Notes: generated by a model not told the origin, from the sequence alone. DNA of 9,394 bases from an uncultured Porphyromonas sp. (GCA_900548415.1 URKO01000025.1:1-9394); one strand, 5' to 3'. Counted from the stretch's first letter, positions 1-8,978 are shown. Made by a program: numbers and translations.

Positions 1-59
1 AGCTCTGTCATGAGCTGCACGTAAGGGCCAGCGAGGAGGAGTTACCTTCCCCCTCCAGG

Positions 60-1157
60 TCACAAGTAGCGATGACGTAGCGAGACTCCTAGCGTCAAGT
101 AGCTCTGACGATAAGGCTCGCAGTGGAGCCGGAGGAAGAGTCCCAGCTTGTCGAGATAGCGTAGTCGAGGATAGGCCTCGAGACCTGCCTGCAGATGAGC
201 ATAGCTCTGCTCTCCCGCAGCCTTGTCGTAGCCGATACCGAGTCCATAGCTGTGTCGCAGCTCTAAGTATCGCCACTGGTAGAGGGGCACACCCACAAGG
301 AGATCGCCATGGAGTGTGGGGTGCTCCTTGTCAGGTCGTAGTGAGAACTCTGCAGCATAGTTGAGAGAAGCGGTCTGCCAGCCAAGCTGCGCGCCGACAC
401 AGCCAGCACCGCCCGACAAGTGGCGACTGCACAGGAGTGATAGGTAGAAGTAGTCGTCTGGGATCTCTCGACCTACAGCTGGCGTGTAGCGTCCGAAGAT
501 GAGATCGCTCATGAGGTAGCCCACATGTGCCATCGAAACTCCTATGAGTCCGCCCCAGAGGACATCAGAGTACCAGTGACGGTTATTGGCCATGCGTCCG
601 AATGCGACAGAAGTAGCAAAGAGGTACTGCAGATGAGACAGCAGCGGGTAGTCGGCACCATACTCTAGGTTAAAAAGCTCGGCACCGAGGAAGGCTGTCG
701 CGGTGTGTCCCGAGGGAAAGCTATTAGCCGTAGATCCATCGGGACGCATGCGCTGTACCCCACTTTTGACTGATAGGACGATGGTGGCGGTTCCTAGGGC
801 ACCTATAGCATCGGCTGTCAGCATCTCACCCCATGTGCGAGAGCGTCCCGTGGCGCCACCACAGCGCATAGCCAGTTGTAGTCCATAGGAGGCAAACTGC
901 ATGTGGTCGTCGTAGTGATTACGCCAGCGAGTACCTAGGAGTGAGTGACGAGTCGTACGGATAGCTACATCACTATGATGTAGTGGATATGCCGCAAAGA
1001 GAGCTCCAGGGAGTAGCACGCTGAGGGGATCGGGCGAAGGAGCTAGCGTATCTAGCGAAAGGGCTAGTGTATCTGATGAGTTACTCTGCGCCACTGTCCA
1101 GTTACAAGGGCGTAGGAGGAGTAAGAGGACGAGGGTAAGAAGCGTAAGGCATCGCAT
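60..1157 (-). CDS. Secreted PAP2-family phosphatase with beta-strand-rich C-terminal domain
   Basis: This is a 365-aa protein with an ATG start. It opens with a probable signal peptide (hydrophobic run about residues 4-15, plausible cleavage after VAQ-24), so the enzyme should act in the periplasm or envelope. The PAP2 (type 2 phosphatidic acid phosphatase) signature is complete: K131-x6-R138-P139, PSGH at 148-151, and R188-x5-H194-x3-D198. The catalytic His/Asp set is therefore intact. Family members remove phosphate from lipid phosphates such as phosphatidate, undecaprenyl diphosphate or lipid A; the substrate here cannot be told. About 130 residues after the catalytic core (from about 235) show alternating polar/hydrophobic, Gly/Tyr-rich stretches that resemble outer-membrane beta strands; this is inference. 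It lies 17 nt after the DUF2752 gene and is probably last, or near last, in the leuS-led transcript. It ends with TGA. Confidence 0.85.
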   Translation of the reverse strand: MRCLTLLTLVLLLLLRPCNWTVAQSNSSDTLALSLDTLAPSPDPLSVLLPGALFAAYPLHHSDVAIRTTRHSLLGTRWRNHYDDHMQFASYGLQLAMRCGGATGRSRTWGEMLTADAIGALGTATIVLSVKSGVQRMRPDGSTANSFPSGHTATAFLGAELFNLEYGADYPLLSHLQYLFATSVAFGRMANNRHWYSDVLWGGLIGVSMAHVGYLMSDLIFGRYTPAVGREIPDDYFYLSLLCSRHLSGGAGCVGAQLGWQTASLNYAAEFSLRPDKEHPTLHGDLLVGVPLYQWRYLELRHSYGLGIGYDKAAGEQSYAHLQAGLEAYPRLRYLDKLGLFLRLHCEPYRQSYLTLGVSLRHRYL

Positions 1158-1174
1158 AATGCTCTAAAGTTGTC

Positions 1175-1561
1175 TTAGATCAGATTACGACCTATACCCC
1201 ATGCGACAATGATCGCAAAGATGATCCAACTGGCAGTACGCCCTGAGAAGCTACGGTAGAGTCTTTCAGCTCGCAGACTATGAGGACGGGTCAGCTCCAA
1301 CAGCACGAGGAGAACAAAGTAGATCAGACCAGGGATGAGCAGGACGTTGAGCTGTAGCACCCGTCCTAAGTCGCCATGGAGCAATGCGTGAATGCCTCGC
1401 ATGGAGCCACAGCCTGGGCATTGCCACCCCGTGAGCTGCAGGAAGGGGCAGCGCGGTATCTGCAGGCTCTCGGGGGTATATAAGTAAAGCACCACTCCCC
1501 CTACCAGCATACAGCCTAATAGAGCGAGCAGTGCTTTATTGTGTCCGTTCGTTGCGGGCAT
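1175..1561 (-). CDS. DUF2752 family small membrane protein
   Basis: This 128-aa protein starts at ATG. It carries the DUF2752 hallmark: a Cys-rich segment C48-P-G-C51-G followed by R55, H58, H62 and D64, and preceded by another Cys at 38. Three hydrophobic segments (about 11-28, 72-90 and 110-126) suggest an inner-membrane protein, with the CPGCG loop between the first and second helices. The family has no assigned biochemical function; the conserved cysteines could bind a metal or undergo redox chemistry, but that is speculation. The length is typical for the family. It sits 18 nt downstream of the YitT-family gene and 17 nt upstream of the PAP2 gene, so all three are very likely co-transcribed. 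The stop is TAA. Confidence 0.85.
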   Translation of the reverse strand: MPATNGHNKALLALLGCMLVGGVVLYLYTPESLQIPRCPFLQLTGWQCPGCGSMRGIHALLHGDLGRVLQLNVLLIPGLIYFVLLVLLELTRPHSLRAERLYRSFSGRTASWIIFAIIVAWGIGRNLI

Positions 1562-1579
1562 ATCGCCTCGGCCTAGACT

Positions 1580-2557
1580 TTACTTCAGATTGTCAAAGCC
1601 TCGTCCGTAGACCCCATGCACAGTCCCCTCCGAGACGAACGCATCGGGGTCGATCTCCTTGATAATACGATTGATGCTCTGTAGTTGAGCCTTGCGGGTG
1701 ACTACCATGAGGATACGCATCTCCTCCTGCGAGTAGCCTCCGTCAGCATGCACGAGTGTACAGCCACGGTGCAGGCGCTGGGTGATCGCCTCGTTGATCT
1801 CTTTGTACTTCTTGCTGAAGATAAAGAGCTGTATCGAGTGTTTATTGCTATTGGTCCAGTAGTCGAGCGTCATAGCGCAGAAGACTACCTCGACGATCGA
1901 AAAGGTGAGTAGCTCGGCACCGAGCTGTGGATCTTTGCCCGATATATATACATTGACAAAGTAAGAGGTGGTCACGATCGTCGCATCGATCAGGATCATA
2001 GCGCGCCCCAGTGAGAGCGTTGTGTACTTGTTAAAGAGGGATACAATGACATCCGTACCACCCGTACTGCCATTCACGTGGAAGACCAGAAAGAGGCCAC
2101 TACCGCACAGGATACCACCGATGATAACCGCCATAAAGCGCTCTTCTCTGAGCAGAGGCCCTACATTAGGTATGTTGTCTGTGAGCCAGTGGCTCAGATT
2201 GTGGTACACCTCTGTATTAGGATCTCCAAAAAGAGCCTGACCGATAGGAATGGCTATACCCATCAGGATGACCCCGATGAGGGTCTTGACGGAGTATCGC
2301 CACCCTAAGAAGATGATCGAGACAATCAGTAGCCCGACGTTGATGATGTTATAAGGGATAAAGGCGGGGATATTTGTAGCGATCTGTATGATGGTCGTAA
2401 CACCGGCTAGTCCGCCCGTCGCGATCTCCTGCGAGAGGACGAAGCCCGCCCAGCCGAGTACATAGAGACAGACACCGAGTACGATAAAAAAGAAGTCGTG
2501 GACGAAGTACCACGCTTTCGCTCGATTACTATTGGGAACTGCTAAAGCTTGAGTCAT
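1580..2557 (-). CDS. YitT family membrane protein (YitT membrane domain + DUF2179)
   Basis: From the ATG at 2555-2557 this is a 325-aa protein (MTQALAVPNSNRAK...). The reading frame continues upstream to a TTG at 2612-2614, but I prefer the ATG: the extra 19 residues look unlike the family, and the bases just before the ATG are A/T-rich as is usual in Bacteroidetes. The N-terminal two thirds hold several hydrophobic helices, including a Gly-rich segment with HVNGSTGGTDVI that is characteristic of YitT proteins. The last 80 or so residues form a soluble DUF2179 domain (RGCTLVHADGGYSQEEMRIL, then IDPDAFVSEGTVHGVYGRGF). YitT proteins are poorly characterised multi-pass membrane proteins, so transport or ligand sensing is only a guess. 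The gene follows leuS by 84 nt and precedes DUF2752 by 18 nt. The stop is TAA. Confidence 0.88.
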   Translation of the reverse strand: MTQALAVPNSNRAKAWYFVHDFFFIVLGVCLYVLGWAGFVLSQEIATGGLAGVTTIIQIATNIPAFIPYNIINVGLLIVSIIFLGWRYSVKTLIGVILMGIAIPIGQALFGDPNTEVYHNLSHWLTDNIPNVGPLLREERFMAVIIGGILCGSGLFLVFHVNGSTGGTDVIVSLFNKYTTLSLGRAMILIDATIVTTSYFVNVYISGKDPQLGAELLTFSIVEVVFCAMTLDYWTNSNKHSIQLFIFSKKYKEINEAITQRLHRGCTLVHADGGYSQEEMRILMVVTRKAQLQSINRIIKEIDPDAFVSEGTVHGVYGRGFDNLK

Positions 2558-2591
2558 ACTATATGATTTGTTTTCTAGAGATAGATGGAAT

Positions 2592-2635
2592 AGTCTTCCC
2601 TTGGCCCCGCGCAAGTACGACAGGACCCGAAGACT
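2592..2635 (-). repeat. Inverted repeat between leuS and the yitT-like gene
   Basis: The arms AGTCTTC (2592-2598) and GAAGACT (2629-2635) are a perfect 7-bp inverted repeat around a 30-nt GC-rich loop, which contains a smaller CTTG/CAAG pair (2600-2603 and 2612-2615). It lies in the 84-nt gap between leuS and the downstream membrane-protein gene. No U-run follows on the minus strand, so it is not a convincing terminator. It could be a partial terminator, a processing site or an RNA stabiliser, or be without function. Confidence 0.4.
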
Positions 2636-2641
2636 TTATCA

Positions 2642-5458
<2,817 letters not shown>

Positions 5459-5479
5459 ACAGTTCTCTCGATTATAGCG

Positions 5480-5487
5480 CAAAGGTA
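5480..5487 (-). promoter_or_regulatory. Bacteroidetes-type promoter -7 element of the leuS operon
   Basis: The minus strand reads TACCTTTG, an exact match to the TAnnTTTG -7 consensus used by the primary sigma factor of Bacteroidetes. It lies 21 nt upstream of the leuS ATG, which predicts a very short 5' untranslated region of about 15 nt. No clear -33 TTTG is visible; that position is occupied by the heptad repeats. The element also rules out the in-frame TTG start that overlaps it. Confidence 0.65.
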
Positions 5488-5491
5488 CGAA

Positions 5492-5533
5492 ATTAGAGAT
5501 TAGAGGGTAGAGATTAGAAGTTAGAGATTAGAG
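5492..5533. repeat. Six-unit 7-bp tandem repeat (ATTAGAG) upstream of the leuS promoter
   Basis: Six consecutive heptads in perfect 7-bp register begin at 5492, 5499, 5506, 5513, 5520 and 5527. They read ATTAGAG, ATTAGAG, GGTAGAG, ATTAGAA, GTTAGAG and ATTAGAG. Three are identical and the others differ at one or two bases. The array starts 4 bp beyond the leuS -7 element, so it covers the expected -33 region and the sequence just upstream of it. Confidence 0.85.
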
Positions 5534-5535
5534 AG

Positions 5536-5548
5536 CTAGTGCCACTAG
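5536..5548. repeat. 13-bp palindrome CTAGTG-C-CACTAG
   Basis: CTAGTG (5536-5541) and CACTAG (5543-5548) are perfect inverted repeats around one central C. A further TAGTG at 5555-5559 can pair with CACTA (5543-5547). It lies between the two heptad arrays, about 50-60 bp upstream of the leuS -7 element. That position and symmetry would suit an operator for a dimeric regulator, but nothing else supports this. Confidence 0.45.
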
Positions 5549-5565
5549 GAGCATTAGTGACCCTA

Positions 5566-5593
5566 GCCAACGGCCAAGAGCCAACGGCCAGAG
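5566..5593. repeat. Four-unit 7-bp tandem repeat (GCCAACG-like)
   Basis: Heptads start at 5566, 5573, 5580 and 5587: GCCAACG, GCCAAGA, GCCAACG, GCCAGAG. It can equally be read as two copies of a 14-bp unit sharing an identical 11-bp core, GCCAACGGCCA, at 5566-5576 and 5580-5590. The array lies between the korB terminator and the ATTAGAG array, with the same 7-bp period but an unrelated consensus. Confidence 0.75.
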
Positions 5594-5600
5594 AAACAGT

Positions 5601-5628
5601 GAGGGAGACTCACTGCTGAGTCTCCCTC
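5601..5628 (-). terminator. korB: Hairpin terminator of the korAB operon
   Basis: A perfect 12-bp stem pairs GAGGGAGACTCA (5601-5612) with TGAGTCTCCCTC (5617-5628) around a 4-nt loop, and two further pairs form beyond one mismatch. It begins 50 nt downstream of the korB stop. On the minus strand it is followed by ACTGTTTCTC, a weak U-rich tail. It separates the korAB transcript from the leuS promoter on the same strand. A smaller hairpin, TCACCT (5638-5643) with AGGTGA (5649-5654), lies between it and the korB stop. Confidence 0.8.
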
Positions 5629-5677
5629 GCTATTTGGTCACCTTACGCAGGTGATGAAGTAGGCTTAGACGATTGCT

Positions 5678-6721
5678 TTACTTGATCTCCCAAGTATCCT
5701 CCGTCATGAGTAGCTCACGGAGTGTGCGTACCTTGTTCTTTGCCTTTTGCTGATCGATCTGATCTTGGACAGCCCAGTCGTAAGTCGGACCCTCGACATC
5801 ACGTATGACGCCCATAGCGACGGGGAGCCCATCGGCACCGTTCATAGCGGCAAGCATCATGTGTAGGAAGGGGTTAGGCTCATGCGCATCGTGTGTCAGC
5901 ACATCGTCGAGTGTGTAGCCATCCTCGCCGATCGTCACAGCACGCAGCTTGAAGCCGTCTAGCACGAGACCGCGCTGCTTGTCCTCACCGAAGAGCATCT
6001 TCTCGCCATGCTGCAGGACGATCGTCTTGTCAGCACGTACGGCTCGGTCGCTGATAGCAGCGTGCGCACCGTTGTTGAAGATCATACAGTTCACCAGTAC
6101 CTCTGTGACTGCAAAGCCCTTGTGCTTAGCACCTGCCAGTAGGCAAGCGGTGAGCGTAGGCTGATCGACGTCGAGTGAGCGTGCGAAGAAGTTGCCACGA
6201 GCACCCATGACCAGCTCGGCTGGCTCGAAGGGATCCTCGACAGTGCCGTAAGGCGAACTCTTGGTGACGAGTCCACGAGGCGATGTAGGCGAGTACTGTC
6301 CCTTGGTCAGTCCGTAGATGCGGTTGTTGAAGAGGACTTCATTGATATCCACATTGCGTCGTACGGCATGGATGAAGTGGTTACCACCGATAGCGAGGCT
6401 ATCGCCATCGCCAGACATCAGCCATACGGTGAGGTCGGGACGAGCCACCTTGACACCCGTAGCAACGGCAGCACCACGACCATGTACGGTGTGGAAGCCG
6501 AAAGTACTCATATAATAAGGTAGTCGCGAGGAGCAGCCGATACCTGAGACGACGACCGTCTCATCGGGAGCTATGTCTAGCTCAGCCATCGCCTTATGGA
6601 CAGCAGCTAGGACACCGTGGTCGCCACAACCTGGGCACCACTTGACGGGTGATGCGTTTTTGAAATCCTTGGGGGCAAAGCGTAGTGTGCCCTTCTCTAG
6701 ATTACTATTTGTTTCAATCAT
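5678..6721 (-). CDS. korB: 2-oxoglutarate (2-oxoacid):ferredoxin oxidoreductase, beta subunit
   Basis: This is a 347-aa thiamine-diphosphate-binding beta subunit of the KorAB type, working with KorA in the cytoplasm to convert a 2-oxoacid (probably 2-oxoglutarate) plus CoA to the acyl-CoA, CO2 and reduced ferredoxin. Visible motifs: W28-C29-P-G-C32-G, C63 in GIGCSSR, and C212, the four cysteines expected to hold one [4Fe-4S] cluster. The ThDP/Mg site is GDGDSLAIGGNH (104-115) with N132-N133, followed by the IYGLTKGQYSPTSPRG segment typical of this family. The length matches other two-subunit KORs. The ATG at 6719-6721 lies 14 nt after the korA stop, so the two are translated from one message. 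Assignment to 2-oxoglutarate rather than pyruvate rests on overall family resemblance. A hairpin terminator follows. The stop is TAA. Confidence 0.93.
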   Translation of the reverse strand: MIETNSNLEKGTLRFAPKDFKNASPVKWCPGCGDHGVLAAVHKAMAELDIAPDETVVVSGIGCSSRLPYYMSTFGFHTVHGRGAAVATGVKVARPDLTVWLMSGDGDSLAIGGNHFIHAVRRNVDINEVLFNNRIYGLTKGQYSPTSPRGLVTKSSPYGTVEDPFEPAELVMGARGNFFARSLDVDQPTLTACLLAGAKHKGFAVTEVLVNCMIFNNGAHAAISDRAVRADKTIVLQHGEKMLFGEDKQRGLVLDGFKLRAVTIGEDGYTLDDVLTHDAHEPNPFLHMMLAAMNGADGLPVAMGVIRDVEGPTYDWAVQDQIDQQKAKNKVRTLRELLMTEDTWEIK

Positions 6722-6735
6722 AGCAGTTGTGGTTT

Positions 6736-8601
6736 TTACAGTTGCTCAGCGAGTATCTCTTCGAAGGCAGTGACGAGGTTGCCCACCTTGAGGGGTTGTC
6801 CCTGCACTTGATTGTACTGATAAATATTGGCATCAGAGACCTTGTTGCGTAGTAGCATGGCCATCTGACCGAGGTTCTGCTCAGCGACGACGACACGTGG
6901 GTAGCGGCGTAGGATCTCCTCGGTGTTCTTAGGCATAGGATTGATAAAGGTGAACTGCGTGTGTGCTACCTTGTGCCCCTTCTTGCGAAGAGCCTGGCAG
7001 GCATCACTCAGGTGTCCATAGGTACTACCCCAGCCGACGATGAGCAACTCAGCATCATCCACATCACCCTCTACGGTGAGCGGTGGGATCACCTCTGCAA
7101 TGTGCTGTATCTTGTTGTGACGCTGCAGGACCATCAGCTCATGGTTAGGACCATCCGTGCTGATAGCACCAGTCTTATTATCTTTTTCCAGACCACCTGT
7201 ACGATAAGGCAGTGAGCCAGCTCCTGGTATAGACCAGTAGCGTACGAGCGTCTCTGGGTCGCGCATATAAGGCATCCACGGGTCCTCACCCTTGTACTGA
7301 TCTACGTAGTGAGGCTTGATCTCGGGATACTTCTCGTAGTCAGGTATACGCCATGCCACCGAGCCATTACCCAGATAAGCATCTGAGAGGAGGACGACGG
7401 GCGTCATGTGCTCTATAGCTATCTTGACTGCATAGTAAGCAGCGTCAAAGCACTTAGAGGGAGAGGTAGGAGCGATCACTACCATCGGGGACTCACCATT
7501 GCGCCCATACATAGCCTGTAGGAGGTCGGTCTGCTCTGACTTCGTAGGCATACCTGTCGAGGGACCACCACGCTGTACGTCTACGAGTACGAGTGGTAGC
7601 TCAGCGATGACGGCGAGGTTGAGTGCCTCACTCTTGAGCGCCACACCAGGTCCTGAGGTAGAGGTGACACCTAGGCGACCAGCGTAAGAAGCTCCGATGG
7701 CTGTACAGATACCAGCTATCTCATCCTCAGCCTGCATCGTGATCACATCGAGAGACTTGTACTTAGCGAGGAAGTGTAGGATGTCTGTGGCGGGAGTAAT
7801 AGGATAAGAGCCCAGGAAGAGCTTGAGTCCAGCACGCTCAGCACCAGCTATGAGTCCGAAAGCGGTAGCCTTATTGCCCGTCACATCTAGGTATACGCCA
7901 GCCTCCTGTGGTGCGCCCTCAATGACAAAGGGAGTGCCTACCGAAGCATGGGTATTAGCCGCATAAGAGTATCCCCCGTGGAGGGCTGCGATGTTGGCCT
8001 GACGGATGACTTCCTTCTTAGCAAACTTCTTGCTGATGAAGTGCTCCGCCTGCTCGAGGGGTCTGTCGAATAGCCAAGAGACGATACCTAGGGCAAACAT
8101 GTTCTTGCATCTTAGTCTGCCTCTAGCGTCCATATCTATATCCTTGAGCACCTCCTGGACCATCGTGCTAATGGGGCAAGCGAGTACTCTATCTGGGTTG
8201 AGTCCTAGCTCTTTGATAGGATCATCTGTCTGGTAGAGAGCTTTCTTGAGATCCTTCTCTCCACAGGAGTCACTATCGATGATGATGATCGAGTCGTGAC
8301 GCAGATTCTTTACATTGACCTTGAGGGCAGCGGCATTCATCGCCACCAGTACGTCCGCATAGTCTCCAGGCGTATGGACCTGATCATGTCCGATACGTAC
8401 CTGAAAGCCCGATACGCCTCCCAGTGTACCTTGAGGAGCACGGATCTCAGCGGGATAGTCGGGGAACGTCGAGACCGAGTTACCATACATCGCTGACATA
8501 TCAGAGAAGATGGAACCCGTGAGCTGCATACCATCGCCCGAGTCGCCTGAGAAGCGTACGACTACCTCTTCGATAATTCTTTTGTTCGGTTTGTCTGTCA
8601 T
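6736..8601 (-). CDS. korA: 2-oxoglutarate (2-oxoacid):ferredoxin oxidoreductase, alpha subunit (gamma-alpha fusion)
   Basis: This 621-aa protein fuses two KOR/POR modules. The gamma domain (about 1-200) opens with VVVRFSGDSGDGMQLTG (13-29) and contains FPDYPAEIRAPQGT (46-59). The alpha domain begins near GNKATAFG (242-249) and carries the substrate-binding YPITP motif at 266-270, then the TSTSGPG and QRGGPSTGMPT segments. The C-terminal transketolase-like domain includes LLIVGWGSTYG and the EQNLGQMAMLLR segment near the end. With KorB it should form the alpha2beta2 enzyme that passes electrons from 2-oxoacid oxidation to ferredoxin, serving the TCA branch and amino-acid catabolism of anaerobes. 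It is first in the operon, about 220 nt downstream of a TACCTTTG promoter element. No ferredoxin-like delta subunit is encoded next to it in the window. The stop is TAA. Confidence 0.94.
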   Translation of the reverse strand: MTDKPNKRIIEEVVVRFSGDSGDGMQLTGSIFSDMSAMYGNSVSTFPDYPAEIRAPQGTLGGVSGFQVRIGHDQVHTPGDYADVLVAMNAAALKVNVKNLRHDSIIIIDSDSCGEKDLKKALYQTDDPIKELGLNPDRVLACPISTMVQEVLKDIDMDARGRLRCKNMFALGIVSWLFDRPLEQAEHFISKKFAKKEVIRQANIAALHGGYSYAANTHASVGTPFVIEGAPQEAGVYLDVTGNKATAFGLIAGAERAGLKLFLGSYPITPATDILHFLAKYKSLDVITMQAEDEIAGICTAIGASYAGRLGVTSTSGPGVALKSEALNLAVIAELPLVLVDVQRGGPSTGMPTKSEQTDLLQAMYGRNGESPMVVIAPTSPSKCFDAAYYAVKIAIEHMTPVVLLSDAYLGNGSVAWRIPDYEKYPEIKPHYVDQYKGEDPWMPYMRDPETLVRYWSIPGAGSLPYRTGGLEKDNKTGAISTDGPNHELMVLQRHNKIQHIAEVIPPLTVEGDVDDAELLIVGWGSTYGHLSDACQALRKKGHKVAHTQFTFINPMPKNTEEILRRYPRVVVAEQNLGQMAMLLRNKVSDANIYQYNQVQGQPLKVGNLVTAFEEILAEQL

Positions 8602-8825
8602 AATTAGGATGAATAAAAGGCGTAGGGCTCAACTCCTTGAGAGGGTGATTGAGCGAGACCTTCCTAGCAATAGACCCCTACATAAAAACTTTTGCACACC
8701 ATAAGACTATGCCCTATCTCCTACAGTCGAGGGGGGCTGATGAGCAAACGCTAGAAATAGGGGAATACTAGCAACTGCCACAGCACCTCCACTGTAATTT
8801 GATCGGCACCGTCACATGGACAGCA
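8602..8825 (-). promoter_or_regulatory. Long structured 5' leader of korAB
   Basis: This stretch between the -7 element and the korA ATG holds no gene that I can support. Several stems can form. GTAGGG (8622-8627) pairs with CCCTAC (8676-8681), and on the minus strand the inner arm is followed by GCC and then TTTTATT. Inside it, CTCAA (8628-8632) can pair either with TTGAG at 8637-8641, leaving a GGAG loop in the RNA, or, with one extra pair, with TTGAGC at 8649-8654; these are mutually exclusive. Further upstream GCTAG (8750-8754) pairs with CTAGC (8768-8772), and CCCTAT (8712-8717) with ATAGGG (8757-8762). This resembles an attenuator-type leader, but no known riboswitch consensus was recognised. 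Confidence 0.4.
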
Positions 8826-8833
8826 CAAAGGTA
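8826..8833 (-). promoter_or_regulatory. Bacteroidetes-type promoter -7 element of korAB
   Basis: The minus strand reads TACCTTTG, the same TAnnTTTG match as upstream of leuS, and the shared block extends to CAAAGGTACGA on the plus strand (8826-8836 here and 5480-5490 at leuS). It lies between the glycogen synthase hairpin and korA, the right place for the korAB promoter. The start of transcription would be near 8819, giving a leader of roughly 220 nt. No good -33 TTTG is visible at the expected spacing. Confidence 0.55.
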
Positions 8834-8864
8834 CGACTTATTTCGCTGATACTAGCCTTTTTTA

Positions 8865-8878
8865 GGTACGAAAGTACC
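8865..8878. repeat. Perfect small hairpin GGTAC-GAAA-GTACC
   Basis: GGTAC (8865-8869) and GTACC (8874-8878) flank the four bases GAAA, which form a GNRA-type loop if the plus strand is transcribed. It lies 31 bp upstream of the korAB -7 element. The left arm is part of an AGGTACGA block (8864-8871) that repeats the sequence found at both promoter -7 elements. It could be a regulator site or chance. Confidence 0.4.
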
Positions 8879-8916
8879 GACACTCACTTCCTCGCTCACG
8901 AAACGAGCATACGCGA

Positions 8917-8955
8917 CAAAGCCCCCAGCAACGACAACCGTCACTAGGGGCTTTG
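8917..8955 (-). terminator. Terminator-like hairpin after the glycogen synthase-like gene
   Basis: CAAAGCCCC (8917-8925) and GGGGCTTTG (8947-8955) form a perfect 9-bp stem with a 21-nt loop that can itself fold weakly (ACG/CGT at 8931-8933 and 8939-8941). It begins 23 nt after the stop codon of the upstream gene. The minus strand lacks a U-run after the stem, so termination may be inefficient or assisted. Its position between two gene units supports a terminator role. Confidence 0.6.
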
Positions 8956-8978
8956 CTCTATAGGTCAGACGTAAGCAC

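Noticed and set aside
1..11. Possible start (ATG at 9-11, minus strand) of a further gene downstream of the PAP2 gene.
   Set aside because: Only three codons are visible before the window edge, which is too little to support a gene.
2558..2614. Upstream TTG start for the YitT-like gene.
   Set aside because: The added 19 residues do not look like family sequence, and the ATG at 2557 has a typical A/T-rich Bacteroidetes start region.
5471..5476. TATAAT on the minus strand just upstream of leuS, like an E. coli -10 box.
   Set aside because: Bacteroidetes primary sigma factor uses TAnnTTTG, and an exact match lies a few bases upstream. The TATAAT would place the start of transcription almost at the ATG.
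5459..5482. Upstream in-frame TTG start for leuS.
   Set aside because: It overlaps the TACCTTTG -7 element, so it would lie upstream of the transcript, and the added residues (MRYNRENC) are not conserved in LeuRS.
5492..5593. Repeats in the leuS upstream region as a CRISPR array or mobile-element remnant.
   Set aside because: Units are 7 bp with no spacers, and there are no terminal inverted repeats, transposase fragments or target-site duplications.
8664..8702. 12-codon leader frame on the minus strand (MVCKSFYVGVYC).
   Set aside because: It has no obvious run of regulatory codons or ribosome binding signal, and a frame this short is expected by chance.
8602..8825. Thiamine diphosphate riboswitch in the kor leader, suggested by the cofactor of the enzyme.
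   Set aside because: The conserved CUGAGA box and the second conserved helix sequence of that class were not found on either strand.
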